This document shows positions 11,901-24,300 of a stretch of DNA of 64,000 nucleotides, one piece after another. A program made the position numbers and the translations under genes. Position 1 is the first letter of the stretch; each line of letters starts with the position of its first letter. The notes beneath the pieces were generated by a model. It searched no databases. It was not told the origin of the DNA and saw nothing but the letters and a program-made list of their open reading frames with translations. Where the stretch lies: NCBI GenBank assembly GCA_033675545.1, contig JAWDGP010005856.1:1-64000 (forward strand). Direction: 5' to 3'. This DNA is from Elysia crispata. Lineage: Eukaryota; Mollusca; Gastropoda; Plakobranchidae.

Positions 11901-14900
11901 AAATTTGTTATGACTTATCTGCTAGATGAAACTTTTTGAAAATGTCATCTAAATAATTTGAACACATGTTTGCCTCTTACAGTTTGTGATAATCTGTATG
12001 CTATCAGTTTACTTTGATGTCTAACTTTTTAATAGGCTAAGATTTTGTTTGACAAATTAGAATCCAACCTTTTACTGATTTTTTGATTTAACAATTTTCT
12101 GTTAAGGAAAAGAACAGTTTTGTTTCATTTTATGCCATTAGTTATGTTTTATGATAAGAACTTGATTTATCCCCCTTTTTTACTCTCATCAATTTTTTGT
12201 AAATTGAGGCTTTTTCTAAAAGACTCAATAGTTTAACAATAAAATAAGTCAATGTTACATGCAACAACTTCTTTATTAGCTGGAGAGTCTGAGAAAGAAA
12301 ATATCATCAGATGGTGCAAACAGCTCTTCCCTTGCAGTGGAATGTGATTCTACTTTGCTTTCAAGTTACATAGAACAGAATCTTTGGACACAAGGTAGTT
12401 TTTACCTCTTCTTTACTTTTTTGATGTTTTGCTTTCTGTTTTAAAAAACATACATAGCTGACAGTTTGTTTTAGCAATGTTGCTATCTTGAGAGAATGTG
12501 AAAGAGAGTTAAATGAAAAATATGTTTTTTGAGGTAACTGTGAAAAAGTGACACTGTAAAACATAAAAAATCACAAAAAGCATTCGATAGTTACAGGATT
12601 AGAAACTTCTGCAGGCAGTTTCGACCAAGACAGACCTAATGTGTGAAGGTGCTGAAATAAGACAATTTTGGAATTTAAATTATCTGCTGAGCAGCTATTC
12701 CTACACAAAACTTGTACAATAATTACTGTCAATGAGCTAGCACAAAATGACATTAAAGGAGACAGTCGTTTGCAAGTATTGAGAAATAGGCAATGGGTGT
12801 GATTAAACAAACAAGGCAAAGTGCACAGTCCATTGTCAAGCTGTGTATTAGCTAGGTGTGTGTGTGTCTGCATTTCTGGGTTAAACTGTTGCATTTAAAA
12901 AGATAAATTTGAAGTGAACTTTATATTTTGTCATTACTGAAGCATTAATTAAAGATGTTTGTAAAATCTACACACTTTTATCAGTGCCAGGAAAACTCAA
13001 CCCCTCCCTCTTCATTAAATGATGCAAATCTTTTGGTTTATTTAATTTTAATGTTAGAGGGGTTTTCAGGTTTTGTATTATTCATTCAATTTGCTATTCC
13101 TCTTTTATGCACAAGGGCAATAAATCTATAACTATAGCAAATTTCTCTAAACACATGGTATACATAAAGGCACATATAATTTTCCTTTCTTCAAAATTTT
13201 ACATGTCAAATTTATAATTCTATTATTGCTGTGTTTTTTTTTTCCTCCCATAAAAATTAAAACTCAGAGGCCAAAAAGATGCTTGATGCAGCCTGTAAAT
13301 GCATGTTCAGCCTGGCTCCATCAGAGATGAGTCTACTCTACTTCCTGATGTATGTAAATGCTGCAGGAGGGATGGAGATATTCCTTCATCCATGGGAATA
13401 CTCAGGTGGAGAATGTCGAGTTAAGGTAATTTGTGCATTTTTTTTCCCCAAGCATCCAAATAACATTTTTGGGTCAGATCAATTGAATATATGGCTGAGT
13501 GCACAATATACTTAAATCAGTTTTCGAATAAATGGTCATTTGAAAGAAAAAAAATTGAGGGGGGGGGGGGGTGTGTGGGGGTGTGGGGGTGGGTTGAGAG
13601 ACAAGAGGGAAAAGGAGTTGTTGTTGTTCCAATTCCTCAGACTTGAGGAAAGAAAGCCACTGGCGACAAGAGAGATTTTAAAGAGTGATCACTGGCTGTG
13701 TCTAAAACATAAGGAGACAAATCTCTCAGTGCAAGATTATGCTATCATCTTTGCTGTAATTTCAGGGAGGAGTCCAACAACTGTGTCACCATTTGATGCA
13801 AAAAATCGGAAAAAATTTTGTGTATCTCAAGCAACCAGTAACTGACATTATCCAAGTGAGTGATGTTCAAAGGACAAAAGACTTAACAAGTAATAGATTT
13901 CAAAATAATTTTTAGTTGCAGTGCAATACTTAATTGAATGATTGAATGAATTTGAAGGTTGTTTTTTGCAAATTAACTCACTTGCAGCTGAGGGTCTGGT
14001 AATAATTTGAGCGCCCGTGCCTGGGCTTTTTTGGGTATTGTTAAAAATTTGTGAAAAAACAACAAATCAATCTTGATCAAATTTTATTACAAATAATAAC
14101 AACACATGCTGGTTAATAAAATAAACAAAAGAATATTTTTTAAAGATGAGTTTCATGTAATTTTTCTAAAACGCCACAAATTTTCATTTATTAAAATTTA
14201 GATCTAGATCTAGATTCAGAACCATCCTTCTTTGAATCACTACTTTCATCAATTTCCTGATTTAATCATCTTCACTCACTTCTACGTCACTATCACTTTC
14301 GTCTGATTGCTTAAATACTTCAAAAACGTTTGTTCTTTTTGATTTATTAATCCGTTTAGAAATTTCTCTTTCCGAACTCTGGAGGAGTTGTATCACTTCC
14401 TGACATAAACAAAAAATTCGAAAGTGTATTGATACGAAACTTGGCTTGGATGAGAGAAATGGTTATGGTTATACAACCCTTACGACGTTTCCTGTGGCTT
14501 TAGCGGAATTAGGATAGGAGTTATGTGGGGTCAAAGTCCATCACATAGAGGTCACGGGAAATGCCCCAGCTAACAAGAGGCCTATCCTGTCACTATAAGG
14601 GGAAATGCCTCAAGTTGGTTAATATAGCCTTTATTTTACCGCTAGGTCATGCAAAAGACTTACCTAACTTTTTTCTTTTTATTTGTTTGTAATATAATGT
14701 CAGTCCTTTTGCATTCTCTTATCCTCATGTGGAGACTCCTTTGAGTCTTTTTCTGGGGCCTGATGACAAATTCTGGATTCTTGCCAGGCAAAAAATGCCT
14801 CCGTTCAGCATTTATTAGACTCCACTAAAGGCTAGCATTGCTTTCTCTGAGCTCCAATCCTTTTCTCTTCTCAGCAAGTTTTTTTTTTTTTTTTGATTTG

Positions 14901-17900
14901 CTTCAATTGCTGTTAGGGGCGGTTAATTGATTCTCTTTTACAGAGAAATTACTCAATGCATTATTACCCTTATCATGTAAATTTTGATACTCAACAATAC
15001 AAAACTTGATACCCTTAGATTAAGGAGGGACTTCAGCAAATGAATATTTTTAGGAACACTTGGTCTGCTCTTAGACTTAGCATCCTGAGTGTACAATGTG
15101 ACGACCAACCATCTATGTGTTCCTATTAACTGCCTGTTTAGCTGACGATAAAAGGCCCCTTGCTTGGGGAGTTGCCATTTTTTAATATGAAAATAAAACA
15201 ATTTAGAACTTATTAATTAAACAAAAAATCCTTTCATTATTTCAGCTATATTTGTATTTGATAAAAATCTCCTTTGGCTTCACATCACCGACATATGTGC
15301 TTGTATGAGGCATCCTGGTCATCTTAGTCGCAAATTGCTTAGAATTGTTTGAGTCTTAAACCATTAAAACTAGAAATTCTTTGTTTCCTGTAAAAAAATT
15401 AAATGAGTAAAAGTATCACTCAAAGACTTTGTTTTTCAGATTTTTGAATGGTGAACTCCTTTGAATCAGTTTGTTTCTGAGATTTAAAGAAGAATCTCTT
15501 GTAGAGTTTTTTTTTTGTTAAATGCAAATCCATTCTCTTGCGGTTGTCAATAGTTTGTGCTTATAAATATGTACTTTGTTGGACTGAACTTTTCAAAGTT
15601 AATCAATCAACCAGTCAACGTCTTTCAAAAGTTTTCATATCCTTGGTGTTTTTTAATTTTTGTGCCAACGTATGTTAGCCATGCTGCTTAATTAGTTTCA
15701 TTGTCTCCCCCCCAATAAAAAAAAAAGTTGATTAAGAAAAGAGAGAGAAAAAAATTACTGAATGGTTTCAGACCAATTTAAACACAGTAAAATGTCTTAA
15801 ATCTGTATAAAGAAAATGGATCTAAATTAGAAATATTGTACAAGGCATAAGTTGTACACCTGCTTTAAAACTTTTAATAATGTTAATCAACTTGTTGTGG
15901 ATGTAATATGTTTACAATTTAATCAACTTTTGAACAATTTTTCCTTCAGTCTATAGAGGGTGCCCGTATAGTGACAGGAAACCAGATGCAATTGCTCTGT
16001 CAGCGAGTGATAATAGCGATTCCCCCCCATCATGCAGGTAAAAGAAAGCTTGTTTCAACCTCTCACCATGTTAGTCTTTCTTGGGGTCATTTCATTTTAC
16101 TTTGAATTTAAATTTAGAGCACACGTCATATATATTTAAAAAAATAACAGTCAAAGAATGGTCTTAAAATTAGCAATGATTGACTCTCCAGTGGGCATAA
16201 GATCCTCTCTATTGCAGGTTTGCTCCTTTCCCTTGATTTCTATTTCTAATCGTCTTTTTTTATTAATTTAACTAGCTTCAGTATCAATAAATCTTGATTC
16301 CTAAAAATTATTTTGACGAAAACCAAAGGGCCCATTTCATTGTGTTCAGTAGCATTGAACTGGTAATTTTTACTGAACAATCAATCTTATTATTTGAAAA
16401 GATCAAATTAATTTTTTCTTGAAATCTGATTCATTTGGAAAGACTAATATTATTTGTTTGGCCAAGCTAATGAACAGTTTAGTATGTTTTATATTGACAT
16501 GAAATGTGGATGGGCATGGGGCTCAGATAGGCAAAAATATAAAAAATGACTGAGTCCCATTCAGACTACATATTTGTAAATGAGAATTCGTTAGATTTTA
16601 ATATCTCATTGTCAAAATTAAAAGCAGAAGCTTTTTATTTTATTTTATTCAATGTGTGCGTGTGTGTGTGTGTGTGCGTGCCTGTGTGTGTGTGTGTGTG
16701 AGAGAGAGAGACACACACACACACACACACACCATGAATATTTATGATTTCACTAAGCTGCTTTGATGTTCAGAAATCAGGATAAAATGATGAACAATGA
16801 CATTATTTTATTTGAAAAATTTGTTTCTTGTTTGCCAGTATAATTTGTTACCGTGAAGGTTGATTTTATTTTTTCTTACTTAGCTCTGAAGTTAACATCT
16901 AAGTAATCTGCAGCTTGTTTGAAATTTAAAGTAACAGGCACAGGACAAGATGTCTTCAAAATGTTCAAATTGACATCCTATGTGAATTTTCTTTTTAAAT
17001 TTATTGTCTTTTGGCAGCTGCAATTTCATATCAACCTCCCATGCCGCTAACAAAGAAAGGACTTTTGCAAAGTGTTCCCTTGGCATTTTTAGTAAAATTT
17101 ATCATCACCTATGATGAGGTATGGTCTGCTGATTAATATTTTTTGTCATGGTAGGATGAATTTTTCATCTTCTTTTTTTTCTTGTACTCGATCTTGTTCT
17201 TTTTCCTTCATGAGCATCAGGGGCTGTTGGGTTTAAACATTTGCAGTGATATCCATCATGAGATTCTAGTCCCACACCATTAATGGGCAAATTAGTTTCA
17301 GTCTTAACCTGACTGACAGACGCTTGTATGATTGACAAAAAAGGCCTGATAGCACTTATAGAAAAAGAAATAAAAAAAATCTTTTTTCTTCTACCTCATC
17401 TTTTTCTTTTTCTTCATATCTTCTTTGTGATACTCTTATTACTTACTCTTCATTAATGCTTATTTGTTCATCATTCTTTTTAAACAAAGTGATAACTATA
17501 TTAACATCTCCTTCTAGGTATCGATTTGTCTTAAACAATACAACCTGGCATATTACATATTTAAGGGGAGATCTCTGCCTTTTTTGTGACTGTCTGCATT
17601 TTGTTGAATTTTCATTTTCGTAAAGAATTTATTTGTTTGTTCCATGGTTGTTAAATGAAGATACTTTATATAATACCTTGATATTTTCTTAGGCCTTCTG
17701 GTTCCATAAAAATGGAAAACGCCAATATGGGTTTCAGGCAGTTCTGAGTGATGCTGGCTCTCCTGTGGGTGTAGTCTATGATGCCACATCTGGTAGGGGA
17801 AACCCAGCTCTAGCTGGTTTTGTCTCAGCTTCTGTTGCTGCTGATAATGACGTGAGTGAATATCATAAAGATCACGAAAAAGTGCATTGTCTCTACATAT

Positions 17901-20900
17901 TTACGACAAATATCGAGATTCTAAACCAGGTTTTTTTTTAACTATTTACTCTTAATTTGAAATTTCTGAACAAAATTATCAATTATGAGTTATGAAAAAT
18001 CAAATCATAAAGTTCCATTTTCACTATGAGACTGAGATGACTGTGATGATGATTACTAGTCACAAAACTAAATGCAGAGCGTCATCAGGTAAAATCTTTA
18101 GTCAAGGCGTCATATCAATTATCAATCCCAGAGGGAAAGCTTCTTTTGTGCAGATCCAACTAATGTATCTCTCAAGGGCCAAAATAAATTGTACACAAGA
18201 ACTTATCGAGGCATGAAGTTTGTCCAGGGATGCCACAAAATGAGATGTTTTTCTACAGACGACTGCTTAGGAAAATGCCATTTTTGTCAAGAAGGCTTGA
18301 AAACCTTTGCATTTAAAGTTCTTTTACTTCTGAAACAATGTGAAAGCTAGAAACTAGGGCAGTATCTCGTTTTGTGACATAACTGCACATATTTTATTGC
18401 GTCTGATTTCCATCTGTCACTCTAACTATTGAAATAGTACTGCACCTGCCAAAATAGGACGGCAGCTATCTTATTGAGTTTTTACGGTCAAGTTGCAAGC
18501 AAAAAAAAAGTATATATGTATATGTTTCGTTAACCATACCAAAGCATTTGACAGAGTACAACATGATGACATAATCAAACAACTAACACAGTTAAAGATA
18601 GATGGAGCAGATCTACGAGTGATCAAAAACATGCGCTAACAGACAACAGCCATGCGAGGCAATAGAGAAATCAGCTCATTTGAAAAAAATAAGGCGTGGT
18701 GTCAGACAAGAATGTGTGCTTTCCGCAGACATTTTCTCTCTCTACATTGAAATAATCATGCGAAACCTGGAGGGATACCCATAGGTGAAAGTAGGAAGGC
18801 CCAATATAAATCACTTGAGATACACTGATGACACTGTTGAATTGAAGAGAATAAAGAAGACTTGCAAAAATTTTTAGACATTGTTAAAGAAGAAAGCAGA
18901 AAGAGGGTTGGAATTGAGACAAGAGACAAGTAATGGTCCTCAGTAGAAAAACTGAAATCACTTCAAGAATAGTGCAGGCAAAAAAGAGTTTCCAGAGAAT
19001 GAAATTGTTACTAGCAAATTAATACCTTGCTTTGCACAAGAAGAAGAGCCCTGGAGTGCTATGTTGAACTTATTCTGATGTATGGATACAAGGCCTGGAC
19101 AATTTCAAAACAGCTACAAAAAAAACTGGAGGCAACAGAATTGTGGTCCCAATGGAGAATGCTACTAATCTCATGGACTGCAAAGAAATCAATCGAAGCA
19201 GTGTTACGAGAAGCTGACACAACAAGATACTTAAAAACAGAATATGTAAATGCCAAACAACCTTCTTTGTGCATGTGACAAGAAGAGAGAAATCAGAGCA
19301 TCTTGTGGCAACTGGAATGATTGAAGGAAATTGCAACAGGGGAAAACAGCAGGGAAATAGTTGAAAGACTAATAAAGTAGCTCATAGTAGAACAAGCAAC
19401 AGATATACTGAAAGCGACTATGGATAGAAATCTGTGGAATGTCATGATCTATATATATATATAGATATATATTTAAATAAAAAATTCCAAAGCTTGAAAA
19501 AAATCCGAATAGAAAAATTTAGAATTTCATAATATGCTGAATAGTCCATCAAGAGATTAGGGTGTGGGTTCGAATCCTGGCGCTATACAAAAAAAGAAAT
19601 AAAATAAAATAACAGGAAGACAACTGGGAATCATGACCTGGGTGTAGCCCGGCCCCATTAGAGTGTCAGAAGTTCAGGGCCAAAACACTTGTTACAAGGG
19701 GGTTTCTTCTCTGAAGACTCTCTGTTATCTGGCTCCCCAATGAGTTTCTACCTACTCTGAACAATTTTCTTTCTTTTTTTTATTCTTCCAGCCTAAAAAC
19801 AGAAAAACTGCCATTCTCAAACTGATCGAGAGACACCTTGGCCCAGAATGCTACAGGTTGCTCGAGTTCAGCCAGATGGATTGGAGTCAGGAACCGTACA
19901 ACGGTGGCTGCTTCTTGAAAGCTCTGATGCCTGGAACAATGACATATTTTAATAATGAAATACGAGAACCGTTTGACAGGTGTGGAAACAACAATCATAC
20001 AGTTATAAATAAGAAGGAATAGTATTCTAATACATGTGCTTCACAGCCAAAGTATAATCCCTGTACACAGTGTTACACTTAAAGACACTCAATTAAATGA
20101 TCTTTGGTTCTGTAATGTTATTTTTAAGAATTTAGTAACATTGAAAATTTTTTAAATTATTTGCCAGTCACCAAAAGTAGATTTATCTACACTTGGTCAA
20201 ATAAAAATTGATTTATAATTAGGAAGTCTGCTGTGAAAGGAAGTCTTGGTTTTTTTTCCCTTCTAAATATTCAATTTTCAAAAGTAGTAGAAAAAGGTGG
20301 AAGCTTTATGATTTTAATCAACTTTTTTCAAATGATTGATTTTTTTTCCTATTAAGATTAATTTCTTTATTTGCTTGCTACTGTATTTAACAAGACTTTT
20401 AGCTTGTTGCAAAGAAAGTTAAGAACTATATTTTAAGTCCGAATGCCTGCACCTTAAGTGGTAGTATAAAGTCAATTTCCTGTTTGATATCCCAGAAAGA
20501 TGAGTGAGTATAACGAAACTCATTTATCTCCACTTGCATCATTTGTTGATGAAATTTGATTCATATATCTTTAATTTTTTTGCATTATCTTTTTGCACTT
20601 AGGGTTCATTTTGCAGGCACAGAAACTGCCACTGTGTGGTGCGGCTTTATGAATGGAGCCATCCAGTCAGGATTTAGAGCAGCAACAGAGGTGAGTTGTA
20701 TTTATGTTCTAAAACAATTATATAGATTATGGGCTTGACCAATTGTTATTGTTTACAACTATTGTAAATAGCTGTGATTTATAGCTGAAAACTCCCATCA
20801 ACTTACACTAGAAGATTTGCTAAAAGGGAAATGGAAGAAACAAATGTGCATTTCTTTGAAGATAATAAAAAACTGCAGATCTTTCCAGCTAATGTTAGTA

Positions 20901-21352
20901 CTGCAGGTATTTATTGAAAGGAAACTAACCAAATGTTGTGGCATGTTTAAAATGATTTACCTTTAAAGAGTCTTTTCCAAATATCGCAATTATTATACTG
21001 TTTTTTTTTTTTAAGTATTTTCAGTTGTGTTCTATTGTATTAATCTATGGTAAAATTGATAAACTCCAAATATAATTTTCCTCTCCAGGTCTTATATCAT
21101 CTTCGGCCTCTGATTGTCTCCTCCCCATACCCAGAGACTCTTTGTTTTGAGAAGGATGGGACATTCAAAAGGAAAAATAAAGGGAGGAACCAGTCTTACT
21201 CTAAATGGTTGCTATGGGGACTTGGTTGTTGTGGACTTCTCTCAGCAGCCTATTTCCTCTCAAAAAGCGCCCGCTTCAATCAAAGTGGCAATATTGCTCA
21301 CCCTAGCACCTTTGTAAAAAACATACGCCTTGTATTTGAATCTCCCCATTGA
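2926..21352 (+). CDS. MAO: Flavin-containing monoamine oxidase-like protein, 12 exons
   Basis: FAD-dependent amine oxidase predicted to deaminate amines oxidatively at the outer mitochondrial membrane. Coding exons: 2926-3049, 10181-10271, 11733-11880, 12280-12394, 13268-13425, 13766-13855, 15950-16037, 17018-17118, 17693-17851, 19792-19979, 20603-20690, 21089-21352. All introns are GT-AG, phases agree throughout, and the total is 1614 nt (537 aa), close to the usual ~520. Residues 8-19 form the Rossmann FAD motif ([12 protein letters not shown]); then come DRIGGRT and DIGGEWVGR. Lys298 in VPLAFLVKF matches the flavin-facing lysine of MAO-B (K296). NGGCF (Cys398) matches the cysteine that covalently holds FAD (C397 in MAO-B), and HFAGTETAT is the C-terminal FAD motif. 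Residues about 489-507 are a hydrophobic tail anchor. Odd: Phe399 and Phe436 stand where MAO-B has cage tyrosines Y398 and Y435. The start is the first ATG of exon 1; a second Met is at codon 3. Intron 1 (7.1 kb) holds a 5-kb transposon. It could belong to a diverged MAO-related subfamily rather than a classical MAO. Confidence 0.93.
3516..8637. mobile_element. 5.1-kb DNA transposon-like element with terminal inverted repeats
   Basis: TGACCCATTGCCAAATA (3516-3532) is repeated as its exact reverse complement at 8621-8637. Each end is followed outward by TA (3514-3515 and 8638-8639), which could be a TA target duplication. The pair lies wholly within MAO intron 1. Inside are Kozak-poor AT-rich DNA, three copies of a TTTGTGTAAGT-like motif (about 4540, 4935, 5315) and a small spliced frame (5983-6712). 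No DDE transposase core is recognisable, so the superfamily is unassigned. A TA duplication is typical of Tc1/mariner-type elements but is weak evidence in AT-rich DNA. Confidence 0.5.
5983..6712 (+). pseudogene. Two-exon frame inside the 5.1-kb element
   Basis: An ATG directly after an AG acceptor opens a 68-nt exon (5983-6050) ending at a GTAAGA donor. The next part starts after CAG at 6634. Phases agree (2 + 1), giving [36 protein letters not shown] and [12 protein letters not shown], then a TGA at 6710. In a neighbouring frame immediately after, [20 protein letters not shown] follows, so a one-base shift may have broken a longer protein. The basic 'EYRARLK.D' segment resembles the N-terminus of small basic transposon proteins seen in invertebrates. 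Function unknown. Confidence 0.35.
8641..8754. repeat. 57-bp tandem duplication
   Basis: Two adjacent copies, 8641-8697 and 8698-8754, match at about 52 of 57 positions; both contain GAGATCTAATACTCTAATTG. The pair sits immediately outside the right end of the 5.1-kb element and is rich in TAGATC-type hexamers. Confidence 0.85.
9930..10090 (+). pseudogene. LINE 3'-end fragment in MAO intron 1
   Basis: The plus strand encodes [12 protein letters not shown] and, further on, a lysine-rich segment interrupted by a stop. The same segment (ATFFGHVMRREK) occurs in the minus-strand LINE fragment at about 41.2 kb, so both derive from one non-LTR family. It ends about 90 bp before MAO exon 2. Confidence 0.6.
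13556..13594 (+). repeat. G-rich tract in MAO intron 5
   Basis: A run of about 12 G followed by GTGTGTGGGGGTGTGGGGGT-type sequence lies on the sense strand. It contains several G-runs with short loops, so it could fold as a G-quadruplex in DNA or pre-mRNA. Confidence 0.7.
14100..14420 (-). other. Acidic coding-like remnant in MAO intron 6
   Basis: Read on the minus strand, part of this stretch encodes [20 protein letters not shown] followed by EDD and a stop. A nearby frame gives [17 protein letters not shown]. Ser/Asp-rich N-terminal tails of this type occur in several transposases, but no catalytic domain is visible. A TAGATC run (14200-14216) lies within it. Confidence 0.2.
16653..16732. 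repeat. (TG)n-(AG)n-(AC)n compound microsatellite
   Basis: An interrupted TG run is followed by a short AG run and then an AC run. The TG and AC arms are complementary, so the tract is a near-perfect inverted repeat. It lies in MAO intron 7. Confidence 0.95.
18522..19449 (+). pseudogene. Non-LTR retrotransposon (LINE) reverse-transcriptase remnant
   Basis: Plus-strand frames broken by several stops and shifts spell the second half of a LINE reverse transcriptase. It starts at [19 protein letters not shown], the 'DF/YTKAFD' region. Then comes LRYTDDTV (18815-18838), where the catalytic box is usually YADD or FADD; here the second residue is Thr. The C-terminal part includes [31 protein letters not shown] and [20 protein letters not shown]. 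The last part matches the minus-strand copy at 41 kb (CTAKKSNKTVFREADTRRSL). Such proteins are often annotated in molluscs as craniofacial development protein 2-like or endonuclease-reverse transcriptase. The endonuclease half is absent (5' truncation), as is usual for LINE insertions. It lies in MAO intron 9 on the sense strand. Confidence 0.8.
19546..19600 (+). repeat. Possible tRNA-derived SINE fragment
   Basis: GGTTCGAATCC at 19567-19577 is an exact match to a pol III B box (tRNA T-arm). It is followed by TGGCGCTATAC and an A-rich tract. No acceptor stem or A box that would make a real tRNA is visible. It fits a truncated SINE in MAO intron 9, next to the LINE remnant. Confidence 0.4.
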
Positions 21353-24300
21353 TATAAGATATGGATTGTTCTGAAAGTTGTAATTTAGATTATTTTATAT
21401 ATAAATTACATTATATGACGTAACATAGATACATTTTTTATCATGAAGAGACTTAGCTTTAGGAATTGTTGAATTTATTGCATGTAATTCGTGATTGCTG
21501 AGAGGATTTCTTATTTTTTTTTTGTATATTTTGATACTTTGTGAGTACAAGTGCTGTAGATATAATAATTAGAAAAATTGATGATCTGTAAACTAATATT
21601 TTCATAATTAATATTATAACAAGATGAATGAAATTTTTATTGTTTATTGTAGCACTTGTGGTTACAACTGTCATACTGATACCTTAAGTCTTAAGGTCTT
21701 GTTTCTTTGCCCATTTTATTGTTTTCATATTTATGTTACGATCAGAGAAGAAAAATATAGCTGTATTATTATTTAAACACTTTCAGTGTAAGACTTATTC
21801 TGTGAAATCTTAATTCATGCTTATTAGCAAAACTCTGAATAAATCTGACTCAAGGATTTTTTTTTAAAGACATTTCTCAAACTTGATTTAAGTAATAGAA
21901 CCCACTTTGAGAAAATAATGCTGATTGTTTACATTGCAGCAATAAGTTTTTATAAATTTCAACCCTACACAATGACTACCTGTAGAATCTACAACTTTTG
22001 TTGAAAAAAAATGTGGAACATGCTGTTGAGGTTTAAGTTTTCATGGCAAAAATACTTTGTGCGAGTTACATCTTGATCCAGACATGCAGATATATATCTC
22101 AAAAGCCTTGCTTTGAATTTTTAAATCATTCAGGATGTGAAGAAAGATTATATTAAATTATGGTCCATGGTATGTGTTAGGAGTAGAGATGAGGAATAAG
22201 CACTTTTTACATATAATAATTCAGGAAGGAAGAATAAGATTGGAAACAGCCTTAAATTATGGCATTCCAGCATTTAATGTTCATTTAAAATTGAGGGTCA
22301 GACTGGAGACCTGGTGCTTTTTTCACATTTTCTAAGATGTGGATGCAAAGAATGCAAAGTAAAAAAAAAAAGTTTATGAAACAAAAGATTGCATAACTTT
22401 TGTGAAGCTACTCCAAAACTATTTTTGGGATCAAGTTTACATCATATAAAGTTTACCAACTTGAATGCACATCCTCATTCATTCTTGATGCAATACTTCC
22501 ACATGAAATTAAGATATGCCTAGGACTTTGTCTTAATAAGAAATGCCAATTTTAATTGCTTTCTTTTATATAGTTTTTTCTTGTTTTGTTTCAGATCAAC
22601 ATTATGTACAAAAAACATCAATTTTGTTAAGTTGCACCTCTCAATCAGCTATGTATTTTAGGTAGGAGTTTTTGGTTTCATGATGTTAATATCAGCATAG
22701 AAAGCATATGAAACCAAACCTCTTTGATAATTTAGCAATTTCCCACATACAAAACCAGATTTTTTCTCTGTGCTAGACATGTGGAAATTAAAAAAAAAAA
22801 AATCACACTATGTATAACTTCACCTTAATTTTATTTCCTCGGTGGCTATGAATCTCAAAGAGAATCATTCTACTATAATATATTAAGTTTATACTGGTGT
22901 CACCTCAAGAATGCAATATTTATTCAAGCTTCCATTTTGGCCCCAATTATTAGTGTTTTAAGACTGGTTTGGAAAAGAAATAATGTTCTGTTCTTTTCTC
23001 TGTTTTTTTTATGGTACCTGCAAACATGAACAAGAAATGCCTATTTATCACTTTGTGGCTTCAGAAAATGTTCAATTCTAGTTGAAGCCTCTTTATTTCT
23101 GTATTAAACAGACTTTAAACAGAAAATGCCCTTCTGATTGTATTCTTTGTATTTAGAGGAATTATAATCTCATCTTTTCTCATCAGTCAGATCCTACTGG
23201 CTGCCACTGGTTGAGTGTGGTGTTGTTTAGTCATTTCATAATTTGATAAAGCACTCTGAGTGGTCTGTAAAGAGTGCGTGCGCACACTGTGTTTGATATG
23301 GATCTCAGTATGGTGTGGATGTCTCTTGAACAGGGTAGACTTTAATTGACACAGATTTTCTACTTTTAAAAAGAACGAAACCGATTTAAGCTTTAAGGCT
23401 CTTATGTTTCAGTATTTTACAATCATAGCACTCTGAAATATGAAATAAGCATTGCTCTTTTTGTTCCAGCAATTCAGGCTTCATGAAAATGGTGAGCATT
23501 AGAGTAAAATTACCAAGCACGTAGGCCTCTTTAAATTGAACAATCTTGAACAGAACAGATGGTAGTAAAACCTCGTGATTGTAAGTATTTGATCAACTTT
23601 ACCCTGGCACTCTTGGTGTTAGCATTCTAAGGATTCATGTGTTTGTGTCATTTCCTTTATAAAATTTGACATAGCAACACAATGCGGCAGCTAGCACAAG
23701 TAGCAGGACTGCGCGACCCAACAAGGCTATAGAAACTAATGCAAATGATGGATGATATATTGCTTTTACCTGATATCATTGAATTAGAATCATAGGGATT
23801 GAATGAATAATAGGAAGATAACCCTGTAAATGGCCTTTGTATGTTACTTAAAGTTATCCACATCACATGTTCAGGATCCCCAACAAAGTTAGTTCTAGGT
23901 AACTTGGATCTATGGATGTAATAATTGTGTCAGATATGACAAAAAAAAAAGCTTCTGTAGTATTTTTGAAACTTTTTGTTTTGTTATTTTAAGCTGGAGA
24001 ATAAAGCCATAATAGCAAGTATATTTTTTCATTGCTAATGTTTCCTATCTCTGTGATAAAAATCATGTTGTCCTTTTTCTGAAGAAAACCATCCTTCCTG
24101 CCCGTGCAAATAATGCACTAAATTCAACAACAGAATTGTAATGCAATTCATTTTCATGTTGAATCAGTTGACATATCTGATCTCTTGTAATAGCTTTTGG
24201 GTATCATAAATTTGCATTAAAAAATACTTTTATGATCTTTATCTTTGAGATGTGCCATATCATTCCTTTAATAAAACATTTTTTTTTAACTTCATTTGTT

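Noticed and set aside
19546-19620. A functional tRNA gene
   Set aside because: Only the B box is convincing; no acceptor stem, D-arm or anticodon loop can be built.
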